From an uncultured Prevotellaceae bacterium (GTDB taxonomy: Bacteria > Bacteroidota > Bacteroidia > Bacteroidales > Bacteroidaceae): a DNA stretch of 64,000 bases. Below, piece after piece: positions 27,023 to 36,077 of the stretch; position 1 is the first letter of the stretch; every line of letters begins with the position of its first letter. Position numbers and translations under genes: made by a program. Below the pieces are notes generated by a model that did no database searches, was not told where the DNA came from, and saw only the letters and a program-made list of their open reading frames with translations. The stretch covers positions 84,579 to 148,578 of the forward strand of contig CALFJG010000072.1 in assembly GCA_937877625.1 (NCBI GenBank). The letters are read 5' to 3'.

Positions 27023-28618
27023 TCATTGTTTGAGTAATTGCAAGCCGCGCTGTACGATATCGCTCCGACTGTTGACGAAGCGGAAGTATTCGCTGCGATC
27101 CCATAAGTTGTAGGCTGTTTGTGCTTTGAGGGAGAATTTTAAGTCGTCCATCGTAGCCTGTAGTTCATTTTTGTCTTCGGGTTCTATGCCTTTCTCTTTT
27201 GCAGCAGCAATGATAGTATCGATAAGGCTTTGCGGAACGACGAAGTTTGTCTCAAAATCGCTGAACGTGGGGTAGCGTGCCAAAAGCAGGTTGCGGTTGT
27301 TCATTGTGTAGCGAAGCACGTTTTGCGAAAGAATATCGGTACGTCGCATCCGACTAAAAAACTTTGTTACTTTTGTTGTATCGAGCGGCACAAACACGTC
27401 GGGCATAATGCCTCCACCACCGTAGACGGTGCGTCCTTCAATGAGTGTGTGATAAACGAGTGTGCTGTCTAAGTGGATGCTATCTAATGACGACAGCTCG
27501 CCGTTGTTGTATCGGTTTTCTACATCGTGGTCATAGTCTTCTTTCTGACCTTCCACATAGGGTTTCTGGATACAACGTCCTGTTGGTGTATAGTAGTGTG
27601 CTACGGTGAGGCGTATCATAGAGCCATCGTTGAGTGGAAGGGGGCGTTGCACCAGTCCTTTTCCAAACGTGCGGCGTCCTACAATAGTAGCACGGTCGTA
27701 GTCTTGCAGTGCGCCGCTAACTATTTCTGAGGCGGAGGCGGTGTACTCATCTACGAGTACCACAAGCCTTCCCGAGCGCATTAATCCGCCGGGGCCTGTG
27801 GTATAGTTGTGGCGAGCCACCGTGCGGCCTTCGGTATATACCACCAACTGTCCTGCATCTAAAAATTCGCTCGCTACATCAACGGCAGCATCAAGATAGC
27901 CGCCGCCGTTTTGTTCGAGGTCGAGCAACAAGTCGGTCATACCCTGCGACTGCAAGTCCTTCAATGCCTTTCGGATTTCCTCGCCGGTATTTGCGCCGAA
28001 GCGTTCCAGGTGGATATATCCGATACCAGGTTCTATCATATAGTATGCATCAAGCGTAGGTACAGGAATTTTGTCGCGCACAAGCGTGACGTACCAAGGC
28101 TTTTTCACTCCTCTGCGTACCAATCCGAGGCGTACGCGTGTTCCTTCGTCGCCACGCAGACGTTTCATAATAGTGTCGCGTGGCATCTTCACGCCGGCTA
28201 TTGGTTCACCATCTACGCTAATGATACGATCGCCTGGTTCTATGCCTGCCTTTTCGCTCGGACCGCCTTTTGTGGCAGCAATCACCACGAGCGTATCGTC
28301 GAGGACATTGAACTGTACACCGATACCTCCAAAGCCACCTTGCAAAGGTTCGTTGAGACGGCGTGTTTCCTCGGCATTGCTGTAACTGCTGTGAGGATCA
28401 AGTTCTTCAAGAATGCCCTCAATGGCGTTTTCCACAAGGTTGGCATCGTTTACGGAGTCAACATAGAAGTTTGAGATAGCCAACACAGCCAATTGTAGTT
28501 TGCGCATCTGCTCACTATCAAAATCAAAGCTGCCTACGCGCTGTGCTAAGGTGCTCAAGGGGAGGGTTAGAACCAAGAGCAAAAGAAGAAATGTTTTTTT
28601 CAGAGACGTTGTAGTCAT
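27023..28618 (-). CDS. C-terminal processing peptidase (S41 family)
   Basis: This is a periplasmic serine protease with a PDZ domain that trims or degrades envelope proteins. The 531-aa product has a signal peptide (FLLLLLVLTLPLSTLA). The PDZ part includes GGIGVQFNVLDDTLVVIAA and EKAGIEPGDRIISVDGEPI. The catalytic domain has GYIHLERFGANTGEEI, DLEQNGGGYLDAAV, the serine in TASASEIV and the lysine in RTFGKGLVQ. Order with coaD and parE upstream is one I associate with Bacteroidales. It lies 44 bp upstream of the M60 gene. Confidence 0.92.
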   Translation of the reverse strand: MTTTSLKKTFLLLLLVLTLPLSTLAQRVGSFDFDSEQMRKLQLAVLAISNFYVDSVNDANLVENAIEGILEELDPHSSYSNAEETRRLNEPLQGGFGGIGVQFNVLDDTLVVIAATKGGPSEKAGIEPGDRIISVDGEPIAGVKMPRDTIMKRLRGDEGTRVRLGLVRRGVKKPWYVTLVRDKIPVPTLDAYYMIEPGIGYIHLERFGANTGEEIRKALKDLQSQGMTDLLLDLEQNGGGYLDAAVDVASEFLDAGQLVVYTEGRTVARHNYTTGPGGLMRSGRLVVLVDEYTASASEIVSGALQDYDRATIVGRRTFGKGLVQRPLPLNDGSMIRLTVAHYYTPTGRCIQKPYVEGQKEDYDHDVENRYNNGELSSLDSIHLDSTLVYHTLIEGRTVYGGGGIMPDVFVPLDTTKVTKFFSRMRRTDILSQNVLRYTMNNRNLLLARYPTFSDFETNFVVPQSLIDTIIAAAKEKGIEPEDKNELQATMDDLKFSLKAQTAYNLWDRSEYFRFVNSRSDIVQRGLQLLKQ

Positions 28619-28666
28619 AAAAGGGGTCTAAAAAGTTAGAGGGATTTTATGTAGTTAAGGCTGGTA

Positions 28667-29116
28667 CTATTTTGCTGTTTTTGGCAAAAAATCGCTTACA
28701 TCGCGCCCGTATTTTATCAGTTCTCGCACCACACTGCTGCTGATGGCTGCGTGCTGCGGTTCGGTGAGGAGTAGCACGGTTTCTACTCCGCCGAGGCGTT
28801 TATTCATTGCTGCCACGTCGCGCTCGTATTCAAAGTCTTTTACACTGCGCAGGCCGCGAACGATAAAGCCGGCACCTACACGCCGTGCAAGGTCTATCGT
28901 AAGGTCGTCGTAGCTCTCCACTTGTATGCGCGCTTCGCCTTTATATAGTTCGCGGATAAACTTTACACGTGCCTCGGTGGGATAGAGCGGGCGCTTACTT
29001 TCGTTGACACCCACACCAACAACCACTTTGTCAAACAAAGGCAGAGCGCGCGCCACAATACTTGCGTGGCCTATGGTGAAAGGGTCGAACGATCCTGGGA
29101 AAACGGCTATCTTCAT
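28667..29116 (-). CDS. coaD: Phosphopantetheine adenylyltransferase
   Basis: CoaD makes dephospho-CoA from 4'-phosphopantetheine and ATP, the penultimate step of coenzyme A synthesis. The 149-aa product has the nucleotidyltransferase signature PGSFDPFTIGHASI (T/HxGH) at the start, GVGVNESKRPLYP, RGLRSVKDFEYERDVAAMN and ISSSVVRELIKYG. Length is slightly below the usual 155-165 aa, but all blocks are present. It sits between parE and the S41 protease, separated by 129 bp and 48 bp. Confidence 0.95.
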   Translation of the reverse strand: MKIAVFPGSFDPFTIGHASIVARALPLFDKVVVGVGVNESKRPLYPTEARVKFIRELYKGEARIQVESYDDLTIDLARRVGAGFIVRGLRSVKDFEYERDVAAMNKRLGGVETVLLLTEPQHAAISSSVVRELIKYGRDVSDFLPKTAK

Positions 29117-29245
29117 GGCATCTTCAATGACTCATAAAAAGAAATAAGTTGAGAAAGCGTTGTGTGCAATCCTGGCAAAAGGTTCTATAGGGAATGAGGT
29201 TCTTTGTCGCAAGAACGTATCTCTACTCTAAACAAACCCGTTTTG

Positions 29246-31231
29246 TTAAACAGCCTCTTCTTCTGCAAGGTCTTCTTCTACACGAAGGTTCTTGATGATA
29301 AACTGTTGGCGATCCATTGTGTTTTTACCCATATAGTAAGCCATCAGTTCGCCTGGCTGATCGCTCTTATGTAGCGTCACTTGCTCTAAGCGCATATCCT
29401 GACCTATGAAGCCACGGAACTCATCGGGAGAAATCTCGCCCAGTCCTTTGAAACGTGTAATCTCTGGGTCGGGGCCGAGGCGTTCAATAGCGGCAAGGCG
29501 TTCCTCTTCGTTGTAGCAATAGGCTGTTTCGTACTCCACGCGCTTCGCCCCGCTGCCTTTGGCACCTTTCTTCTTGTTACGCACCCGGAAGAGCGGTGTT
29601 TGGAGGATATAGAGGTGTCCTTTTTTGATGAGGTCGGGGAAGAACTGTAGGAAGAACGTAATCATCAGCAGGCGTATGTGCATACCATCGACATCGGCAT
29701 CGGTAGCCACGATGACTTTGTTGTATCGCAAGCCGTCAAGCCCGTCTTCGATATTGAGGGCGGCTTGTAGGAGGTTGAACTCCTCGTTTTCGTACACCAC
29801 CTTTTTTGTCAACCCAAAGCAGTTGAGCGGTTTGCCTCGCAGGGAGAACACGGCTTGTGTGTTCACATCGCGGCTTTTTGTGATGCTACCACTGGCGGAG
29901 TCGCCCTCGGTGATGAATATGCTACTCTCTGTGCGCGGGTCGTTTTCTTCGGTTAATTCCTCGCCTTTTTTGAGTTTGGGTGCAGCATCGTTGTAGTGTA
30001 CCCGGCAGTCGCGCAGTTTGCGGTTATGGAGGTTGGCTTTCTTGGCTCGCTCGCGTGCCAACTTCGTCACACCGGCAATGGCTTTCCTTTCCTTTTCGCT
30101 GTCCACAATTTTTTGTAGCACCACCTCGCTCACATCGGTGTGCCTATGCAGGTAATTATCTACCTGGCTCTTAATAAAGTCGCCCACAAACTTATTCACA
30201 CTCACTCCGCTCAGTTGGAACGGCTTGCCGTTTTTGTCTTTGTCGGGAGCCATCGTAAGCGAGCCGAGTTTTATCTTTGTTTGGCTTTCAAACATAGGTT
30301 CTATCACGCGGATAGCAATAGCGGCTACAAGTCCGTTACGCACGTCTATGGGCTCGAAATTTTTACCGAAGTGTTCTTTGATGGTACGGGCGATATGTTC
30401 TTTGAACGCACTTTGATGCGTACCGCCTTGTGTCGTGTGCTGGCCGTTGACGAAAGAATAGTATTCCTCGCCGTACTGCCCTGTGTGTGTGAAAGCTATT
30501 TCTATGCCGTCGCCTTTCAAATGTACGATGTCGTAGAGTCCAGGCGAGGTCATATTGTCGGTGAGCAGGTCTTTCAGTCCGTTGCGGCTCACTATGCGCC
30601 GCCCGTCATGGTAGATGCTTAGTCCGGTGTTGAGATACGTGTAATTGCGTAGCATACTCGCTACAAACTCTTCGCGAAAACGATAATGCTGGAAGAGTGT
30701 ATCATCGGGCGTAAAGGCTATAAGCGTGCCGTCTTCCTCTTGGGTCTGTCCCTCCGTGTCGTTCACTAATTTGCCGCGCTCGAATTGTACTTCGCGAAAT
30801 AAGCCCTCGCGGTGGGTACGCGCGGTGAACGATGCCGAGAGCGCATTGACGGCCTTGAGCCCCACGCCGTTTAGTCCTACACTGGCGGTGTAGTTGTCGT
30901 TGTCGAACTTTCCACCAGTGTTGAGTTGTGAAACCACATCTACCAATTTGCCGAGAGGGATGCCGCGTCCAAAATCGCGCACGGTAGCGCGTAAGCCTTC
31001 TTCTATACTTACTTCAATACGCTTGCCGAATCCCTCGTTGAACTCGTCTATGCTATTGTCTATCGTTTCTTTTAGGAGCACGTAGATGCCATCTTCAGCG
31101 TGCGCACCGTCGCCTAAGCGTCCGATATACATACCAGCGCGGGTGCGTACGTGCTCCATGTCGTCAAGGTGGCGGATATTTTCTTCGGTATAATTTACTG
31201 CCGAGCGCAATACTGCTGTTTCTTCTGCCAT
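29246..31231 (-). CDS. parE: DNA topoisomerase IV subunit B (type IIA, ParE-like)
   Basis: This ATPase subunit of topoisomerase IV resolves linked daughter chromosomes. The 661-aa product has the GHKL ATPase motifs: KETIDNSIDEFNEG, RDFGRGIPLG and GLNGVGLKAVNALS, with QGGTHQSAF further on. The TOPRIM part has FITEGDSASGS and DADVDGMHIRLLM. The short C-terminus (FKGLGEISPDEF, QLT-like LEQVTL) fits ParE better than the longer GyrB. The end is acidic (EEDLAEEEAV). Upstream lies the minisatellite-bearing element, so its promoter must lie in the roughly 190 bp before it or within it. Confidence 0.9.
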   Translation of the reverse strand: MAEETAVLRSAVNYTEENIRHLDDMEHVRTRAGMYIGRLGDGAHAEDGIYVLLKETIDNSIDEFNEGFGKRIEVSIEEGLRATVRDFGRGIPLGKLVDVVSQLNTGGKFDNDNYTASVGLNGVGLKAVNALSASFTARTHREGLFREVQFERGKLVNDTEGQTQEEDGTLIAFTPDDTLFQHYRFREEFVASMLRNYTYLNTGLSIYHDGRRIVSRNGLKDLLTDNMTSPGLYDIVHLKGDGIEIAFTHTGQYGEEYYSFVNGQHTTQGGTHQSAFKEHIARTIKEHFGKNFEPIDVRNGLVAAIAIRVIEPMFESQTKIKLGSLTMAPDKDKNGKPFQLSGVSVNKFVGDFIKSQVDNYLHRHTDVSEVVLQKIVDSEKERKAIAGVTKLARERAKKANLHNRKLRDCRVHYNDAAPKLKKGEELTEENDPRTESSIFITEGDSASGSITKSRDVNTQAVFSLRGKPLNCFGLTKKVVYENEEFNLLQAALNIEDGLDGLRYNKVIVATDADVDGMHIRLLMITFFLQFFPDLIKKGHLYILQTPLFRVRNKKKGAKGSGAKRVEYETAYCYNEEERLAAIERLGPDPEITRFKGLGEISPDEFRGFIGQDMRLEQVTLHKSDQPGELMAYYMGKNTMDRQQFIIKNLRVEEDLAEEEAV

Positions 31232-31418
31232 TTAGTTTGTTTTTGTTTTGCTACGCAGATTTCATCTGTTTCCCAAAGCAGGACTTTTCGCCGCGAAAAT
31301 ACTATAAAATAAAGGATACTACAACTTTTGAACGTTTTTTACACGATTTTAACAAGCCGTTGGCGCGAACTTGAAAATCTAAGGATAAACCTTTTTCTTC
31401 CTTGCTGGTGAGAAAGAA

Positions 31419-31802
31419 AAAACATAAGGGGTGTGTCAAAATAGGCACACTCTCGTTGCTTATCGTCGAGAAGCTTAAGGATTTTCCGGACGGCTTGAAA
31501 TTTTCCGGGCGGCTTGAAAATTTTTTCCGGGGCGGCTTGAAATTTTTTTTCAGGCGGCTTGAAAAAATTTTCCGGACGGCTTGAAAATTTTCTTCAAGGC
31601 ACTCGAAATTTTTTTCGAGTGCTTTGAAATTTTTTCCGGACGGCTTGAAAATTTTTTCCGGTGCGCTCCGAAAAAAAATCTCAGGGTACATAAAACATTT
31701 ATTGCTGTCTGCTAAAACGTGCAACAGAAAGAAAAAAGATTCGATGCCCGACATTTTTTCTAAAAAAGAGGGTGTGCCTATTTTGACACACCCTTATGTT
31801 TT
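31419..31802. mobile_element. MITE-like element with 31-bp inverted ends enclosing a minisatellite
   Basis: The ends are 31419-31450 and 31772-31802. Both contain GTGTGTCAAAATAGGCACAC or its complement, preceded by AAAACATAAGGG. They match along about 31 bp with a single extra G on the left. Between them lies an array of roughly 20-23 bp repeats. No transposase or gene is present. I see no clear target duplication. The right end is 16 bp from the DUF3256 stop, so it could also end that transcript. It accounts for most of the 31232-31818 gap. Confidence 0.8.
31474..31665. repeat. Minisatellite: about nine tandem units of 19-23 bp
   Basis: Units follow the pattern CTTGAAA, a run of T, then TTCCGG and a short GC end (ACGG, GCGG or TGCG). 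Examples start at 31474, 31494, 31644, and a degenerate tenth begins at 31666. Run length of A and T varies between units, as expected from slippage. One unit near 31600 is replaced by a small CTCGAAA/TTTCGAG palindrome. Confidence 0.85.
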
Positions 31803-31818
31803 GCCGCCATCAAATCAC

Positions 31819-32454
31819 TTATTTCCAAACTCCGTTCGTCCATCGTCGCCTAACGCTACGAAAGGCCGTTTGCACATCATTGCGTTCCTCCAGGCTGAGG
31901 CCGTTGGTGCGAACTTCCATACGTAGGGTCGGCAGGGGGTCGTCTTCAAACTGGGCTTCTATATGAAGCGGAAGTAATCGCTCTGCCCAATAACGGCGCT
32001 GGAGATAGATGGTGCTATCGGGGGCAGTGAGAAACTCGTGTAGGTCGGGTACGGCGAAGACACCTTTTACCTCCGTCCCCTCGGCATCATACACTGCCAG
32101 ACGGCTGTGGGGGACGGGCTGACTTAAGGTATAGATAGATAGGAAAAGCGTTTGCGAATCGGTGGGAAGGCTACAGATTTCAAAACGACTGCTCCTGGTG
32201 GGTTCTACGCTGATACGGTTGGCAGAGCGAAAGGTGAGGCGGGCGGTTTCTCCAAACAGATTTTCCACCACGGCCTCTACGCCACCACGTGAGAGCATCA
32301 CCAACTCGTTGCGTTGCGCACGTGGGAGTATCGGCAACAGACTATCGGGCATCGCCACAAAGAAACGTTCCACATCACTTTGTGCAAACGTATCCTTTGG
32401 AAGCAGGACAACTATAGCGAGTAGGAGTATTTTTGCCAATCTGCGCATAACCAC
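31819..32454 (-). CDS. DUF3256 family secreted protein
   Basis: The 211-aa product has a signal peptide (ILLLAIVVLLPKDTFA) and the typical opening of DUF3256, VERFFVAMPDSLLPILPRAQ, followed by a beta-rich body with no catalytic motif. The family is restricted to Bacteroidales and its function is unknown. In relatives I associate it with the parE-coaD-protease neighbourhood, which holds here apart from the inserted MITE. I rely on pattern memory for the family name. Confidence 0.7.
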   Translation of the reverse strand: MVMRRLAKILLLAIVVLLPKDTFAQSDVERFFVAMPDSLLPILPRAQRNELVMLSRGGVEAVVENLFGETARLTFRSANRISVEPTRSSRFEICSLPTDSQTLFLSIYTLSQPVPHSRLAVYDAEGTEVKGVFAVPDLHEFLTAPDSTIYLQRRYWAERLLPLHIEAQFEDDPLPTLRMEVRTNGLSLEERNDVQTAFRSVRRRWTNGVWK

Positions 32455-32545
32455 GGATGTCTGTATATAACCGAACGTTCTTGGTAGTAAACTTACAAAA
32501 AAGCTATTGTCGTTCGTGGAAATTGTTTTGATTTATTACGCTTTT

Positions 32546-33727
32546 CTATTGAAAAAATTTGTGCGCCTCGGCAGCGTGCCAGCGTCCACGTGTAAAGTCG
32601 GGAATATCTACTGGCCTCCCATTGCCACGAGCACTAATGGCCGACAGCGGGGCTATACAACTCCATTCTGCTGCATCGTACACGTCAATATCGAGCGGCA
32701 AGCCATAATGCAAACAGTGGATAAGCCGACAGTCCATTGCGTAGTTCATCTCGTTGGGAACACCAATGTCGTGGCCTTCTTTCCAGTAGTGTATGGCGGG
32801 GTTCACCGCGTTATATTTTTCGGCGTATTTCAGGGCGGCATCGGCGGTAAGTGGCTCATCCATCGTCTTAGTTAGAAGAGTGGGCAACGGATACTTTTGC
32901 GCGTAACCTTGTGTACCGCAAATGGTTTGTATTCGACTGTAGGGGCGCGGTGTTGTGGTGTCGAGTTGTTGCAGAATAGTGATGCCGCGATGTGTGCGAA
33001 GGAGGGTGGTATTTATGCCGCCGTGTGGCATATTTGCGTCTGTCACAATTGTTCGCGAAGTCATTGATGTCAAACTCTCTAAGCGGTCGCCCCGATGCAG
33101 CCCGAGCAATAAGCCTATTGGCCCCATGCCGTGTGTGGGATAGGCATTTCCGCCGTGTGTGGCTATGCTACGGAGCATCCAATTGTCGCCGTTGGCGGCT
33201 GAAGGAAGCAAGTCGTGAATGTAAGCACCCTCCACGTGTGTGAGTTCTCCGAAAAGCCCTTGGCGATGCATCTCAAGCGTGGCAAGGGCAAAGTTGTCAT
33301 AACAACAATTCTCGGCCATAAAGAGATGCCGCCGTGTTTGCTCGGCGGTGTCAACCAGTTGCCAACACTCCTCAAGTGTTGTAGCGGCAGGCACTTCCAC
33401 ACAGACGTGTTTTCCGCACAACATCGCTTCGCAAGCCATTGCGGTGTGTGTGTGCCAGGGTGTACAGATATATACAAGGTCTATATCGGTGTGTGCCACA
33501 GCCTCGCGCCAGGCTTCCTCGCCGCAGAGCAGTTCGGGGCGTGGACGACCACTACGCACCAGGAGGTCGGCGGCACGCTGAAGGTTGTCTTCGTTGGTGT
33601 CGGCGAGAATGCGTACCTCGGCACCGCGAATAACTCCATAGCGTTCCAGCGTCTTCGTTCCACGCTGCCCCACACCGAGCAAAGCGATACGAACCATCGG
33701 TATGCGCGCGGCGCGATAACGTATCAT
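32546..33727 (-). CDS. Gfo/Idh/MocA-type NAD-dependent enzyme, GH109-like (alpha-N-acetylgalactosaminidase family)
   Basis: The N-terminal Rossmann domain is clear: VRIALLGVGQRGTKTLERY, YICTPWHTH and the EVPA motif in GKHVCVEVPA. The middle has GGNAYPTHGMGPIGLLLGLHRGDRLESLTSM, close to the GH109 signature with its catalytic histidine. GH109 enzymes remove terminal N-acetylgalactosamine by an NAD-dependent mechanism and usually carry a signal peptide. I chose the ATG at 33727 (MIRYRAARIPM); the longer start at 33826 would overlap the divergent gene. The result, about 393 aa, has no signal peptide, so it is probably cytoplasmic. Other Gfo/Idh/MocA oxidoreductase roles are possible. Confidence 0.75.
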   Translation of the reverse strand: MIRYRAARIPMVRIALLGVGQRGTKTLERYGVIRGAEVRILADTNEDNLQRAADLLVRSGRPRPELLCGEEAWREAVAHTDIDLVYICTPWHTHTAMACEAMLCGKHVCVEVPAATTLEECWQLVDTAEQTRRHLFMAENCCYDNFALATLEMHRQGLFGELTHVEGAYIHDLLPSAANGDNWMLRSIATHGGNAYPTHGMGPIGLLLGLHRGDRLESLTSMTSRTIVTDANMPHGGINTTLLRTHRGITILQQLDTTTPRPYSRIQTICGTQGYAQKYPLPTLLTKTMDEPLTADAALKYAEKYNAVNPAIHYWKEGHDIGVPNEMNYAMDCRLIHCLHYGLPLDIDVYDAAEWSCIAPLSAISARGNGRPVDIPDFTRGRWHAAEAHKFFQ

Positions 33728-33787
33728 TGATTGGGGGAAAGAAAGCATAAAAGGACTTTTTTTAGCAAAACGGGCTTTCTGTGGCTG

Positions 33788-33795
33788 CAAAGATA
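33788..33795 (-). promoter_or_regulatory. Candidate -7 promoter box (TATCTTTG) for the GH109-like gene
   Basis: TATCTTTG on the minus strand, 60 bp upstream of the ATG at 33727, matches TAnnTTTG. It lies back to back with the plus-strand box at 33797, one base apart. Confidence 0.5.
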
Positions 33796-33796
33796 G

Positions 33797-33804
33797 TATT
33801 TTTG
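33797..33804 (+). promoter_or_regulatory. Candidate -7 promoter box (TATTTTTG) for the thioesterase gene
   Basis: TATTTTTG fits TAnnTTTG and lies 12 bp upstream of the thioesterase ATG at 33817, so the leader would be very short. A TTTC at 33776-33779 is near the expected -33 position. Confidence 0.5.
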
Positions 33805-33816
33805 CACGCAAAAAAT

Positions 33817-34263
33817 ATGGAAGCAAAAGAGGAAAACATCGTTTTTCACCACCGCCTGCCCATTCAAATACGTTTTAGCGACGTAGATCGCTTCGGCCAC
33901 GTAAACAACAATGCCTACTTCGCCTACTACGATTTAGGCAAGCAGGAGTATTTGAGCCATGTACTTGGACACGAGGTTTTTGAATACGATGTGGTGCCCG
34001 TGGTAGTCAGTATAAAAGTGGACTTCTTTGCACCTGTACACTATGGCGATGATGTCAGTGTGGAAACGGCGGTGATACATCTTGGCCATAAGAGTTTCAC
34101 ACTTGAACAACAAGCGGTACGTACCGGCACAAACGAGGTGTTGTGCCGGTGTCGCACGGTGATGGTATGTGTTGACCGCAAAAACGGACAGAGCGTGCCT
34201 ATCCCCGAATTGAGCCGCACAAAGATTGCTCAATTTGAAGGTATAGAAGGTCTTAACTACTAA
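33817..34263 (+). CDS. 4HBT hotdog-fold acyl-CoA thioesterase
   Basis: This small enzyme hydrolyses an acyl-CoA or acyl carrier thioester. The start MEAKEENIV at 33817 is preferred because the upstream codons overlap the promoter box. The 148-aa product has the 4HBT signature FSDVDRFGHVNNNAYFAYYD, with Asp as the probable catalytic residue, and the central segment VSIKVDFFAPVHYGDDVSVE. Length fits the family. It starts the plus-strand pair with the phosphoethanolamine transferase 17 bp downstream. The natural substrate is unknown. Confidence 0.85.
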   Translation: MEAKEENIVFHHRLPIQIRFSDVDRFGHVNNNAYFAYYDLGKQEYLSHVLGHEVFEYDVVPVVVSIKVDFFAPVHYGDDVSVETAVIHLGHKSFTLEQQAVRTGTNEVLCRCRTVMVCVDRKNGQSVPIPELSRTKIAQFEGIEGLNY

Positions 34264-34280
34264 CAATCACAAGAAACACG

Positions 34281-36038
34281 ATGTTTATCCTCATACTCTC
34301 CCTCGCCTACTGCATATATTTTTGCTGCAATCGAGGAATGTCGGGCTCAGCACGAGGACAACAGACACGGCGGATCTTTTTTGCTACGTTGGCAGCGATG
34401 TTGCCTATAGCAATAGGCGGATATGTGGTAATGCCTATAATCGTCGGGACGGGGTGGATGTTTACCTATCCCCTACTCTACCACCTCACGCATCGCCGCA
34501 CCTCGCCCGACTACGAAAACTTTGCCGACACTACGCTCGGAATATATCTCATCGGCTTGTTTACCTCGCTCTCCTTGCTCGCCACACTCTGGAAACCGCT
34601 TCTGCTTGTGCTTTCTGTGGTGGAGTTTATAGCGTTAGTGCCTGTGTTGTTTCTGTGGGTGTACTTCGCTATCTATGGCCATTGTGTGGACGAACAAACG
34701 ATGTTGCTCATCCACGAAACATATCTGAACGAAATTATAGAATATCTTCGCTCTTTTCGTTGGTGGGTGACAGCGGCTACCTTGTTCGGCTTGTTTTTGA
34801 CGCTCATCGGCTGTTTATGGCTCACTCTTTCATTGGAAACGCCACTATTGCCGCCGCTTATTGACATTCCTCTCTATGCAAAGATAGGATTTTCTGTAGT
34901 CTATGCCTTTTCCATCGGCTACTACCTCTTTAATCCTCGCCACGGCTTTGCCTATCGCGCAGGCCTACCCACCCTGCGAAGCGATGTAAAAACTTATCTC
35001 TCGCTCGGTAAACGCTATATTTCGGGCTTAAAAGCACGCACGGCACGTCTCTCAATAAAACCCTTAGGCAAAACCTATGATAAGCCACACACTATATTAT
35101 TAGTCATTGGCGAATCGGCCTCGCGCGACTATATGAGTGCCTTCACCGCCTACCACCACGACACTACGCCTTGGATGCGCCAAATGGCCACAGACACCAC
35201 ACATACTATACTCTTTCCAAACGCCTATAGTTCTACGATGCACACGGTGCAAGTGTTAGAAAAAGCACTTACAGAAAAGAATCAATACAACAACAAGAAA
35301 TGGGAAGATTCGTGCAGTATTATTGATGTGGCGCACGCGTTGGGTTATCGTGTGCATTGGTACAGCAACCAAGGGCATTTGGGTGTGTTTGACACCGCTG
35401 TGTCTATAATAGCACAAACAAGCGACACTGCCGAATGGACTAAACAACGCACGGGAGTCATACAATTCGATAAGTCGTTACTACCTTTCCTCTCTGAGCT
35501 AAACCCTGAGGAGAGCAATCTGTTAATACTCCACTTAAAAGGAAGCCACTTTAATTTTCAAAACCGCTACCCCAACGACACACACACGCATTGGGGGAAG
35601 CCTGGTGAAACGCTTGACAGCGTACTCGCTTACGAAAATTCGCTGCGCTACACCGATGAGTTTCTCTGCGAAGCCTACACTTATTGCCGCGACCACTTAG
35701 GGCTTAGCGCAATGGTATATTCCTCCGACCACGCCACCGACCCCACACGCCGCCGCACCCCACATTCCACCGGCTTTGAGCATGTAAGAATACCGCTCTT
35801 CGTATGGCTTAGCGATGCCTTCCTCGCTCACCACGACAAGCGTGCAGAAGCTCTCAAGCAAAACAAAATGCGCTATTTCACTAACGACCTGCTCTATGAG
35901 CTAATGCTCGGGCTTTTTGATGTGGAAAGCAACTGCTTTGACCCCGACTCCTCGCTATCTTACGCTTCCTATAAATATCGACGCGAAGACCTCCTTACGT
36001 TTGACGGTAAACGCCACATCGCTGAGGACGTGACGTAG
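34281..36038 (+). CDS. Phosphoethanolamine transferase (EptA-like, sulfatase fold)
   Basis: Such enzymes move phosphoethanolamine from phosphatidylethanolamine to lipid A or another envelope glycolipid on the periplasmic side. The 585-aa product has about five N-terminal membrane segments (to residue 235 or so) and a sulfatase-type domain. Metal and nucleophile residues are visible: E278 in GESASRDYM, T319 in SSTMHTVQ as the likely nucleophile, GSHFNFQNRYP, and the SSDHATDP metal motif. Family members in other bacteria give resistance to cationic peptides. That role here is an inference. It is probably cotranscribed with the thioesterase. Confidence 0.85.
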   Translation: MFILILSLAYCIYFCCNRGMSGSARGQQTRRIFFATLAAMLPIAIGGYVVMPIIVGTGWMFTYPLLYHLTHRRTSPDYENFADTTLGIYLIGLFTSLSLLATLWKPLLLVLSVVEFIALVPVLFLWVYFAIYGHCVDEQTMLLIHETYLNEIIEYLRSFRWWVTAATLFGLFLTLIGCLWLTLSLETPLLPPLIDIPLYAKIGFSVVYAFSIGYYLFNPRHGFAYRAGLPTLRSDVKTYLSLGKRYISGLKARTARLSIKPLGKTYDKPHTILLVIGESASRDYMSAFTAYHHDTTPWMRQMATDTTHTILFPNAYSSTMHTVQVLEKALTEKNQYNNKKWEDSCSIIDVAHALGYRVHWYSNQGHLGVFDTAVSIIAQTSDTAEWTKQRTGVIQFDKSLLPFLSELNPEESNLLILHLKGSHFNFQNRYPNDTHTHWGKPGETLDSVLAYENSLRYTDEFLCEAYTYCRDHLGLSAMVYSSDHATDPTRRRTPHSTGFEHVRIPLFVWLSDAFLAHHDKRAEALKQNKMRYFTNDLLYELMLGLFDVESNCFDPDSSLSYASYKYRREDLLTFDGKRHIAEDVT

Positions 36039-36077
36039 CAGTATGGAGTAAACGTACATTCCGACAGAAACCGCTCA

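Noticed and set aside
31302..31754. A 150-codon open frame on the minus strand, rich in Phe, Lys and Asn
   Set aside because: It translates the minisatellite and both inverted ends of the MITE-like element; the repeated KNFKP-like peptide is a by-product of the DNA repeat. No signal or domain supports a gene.
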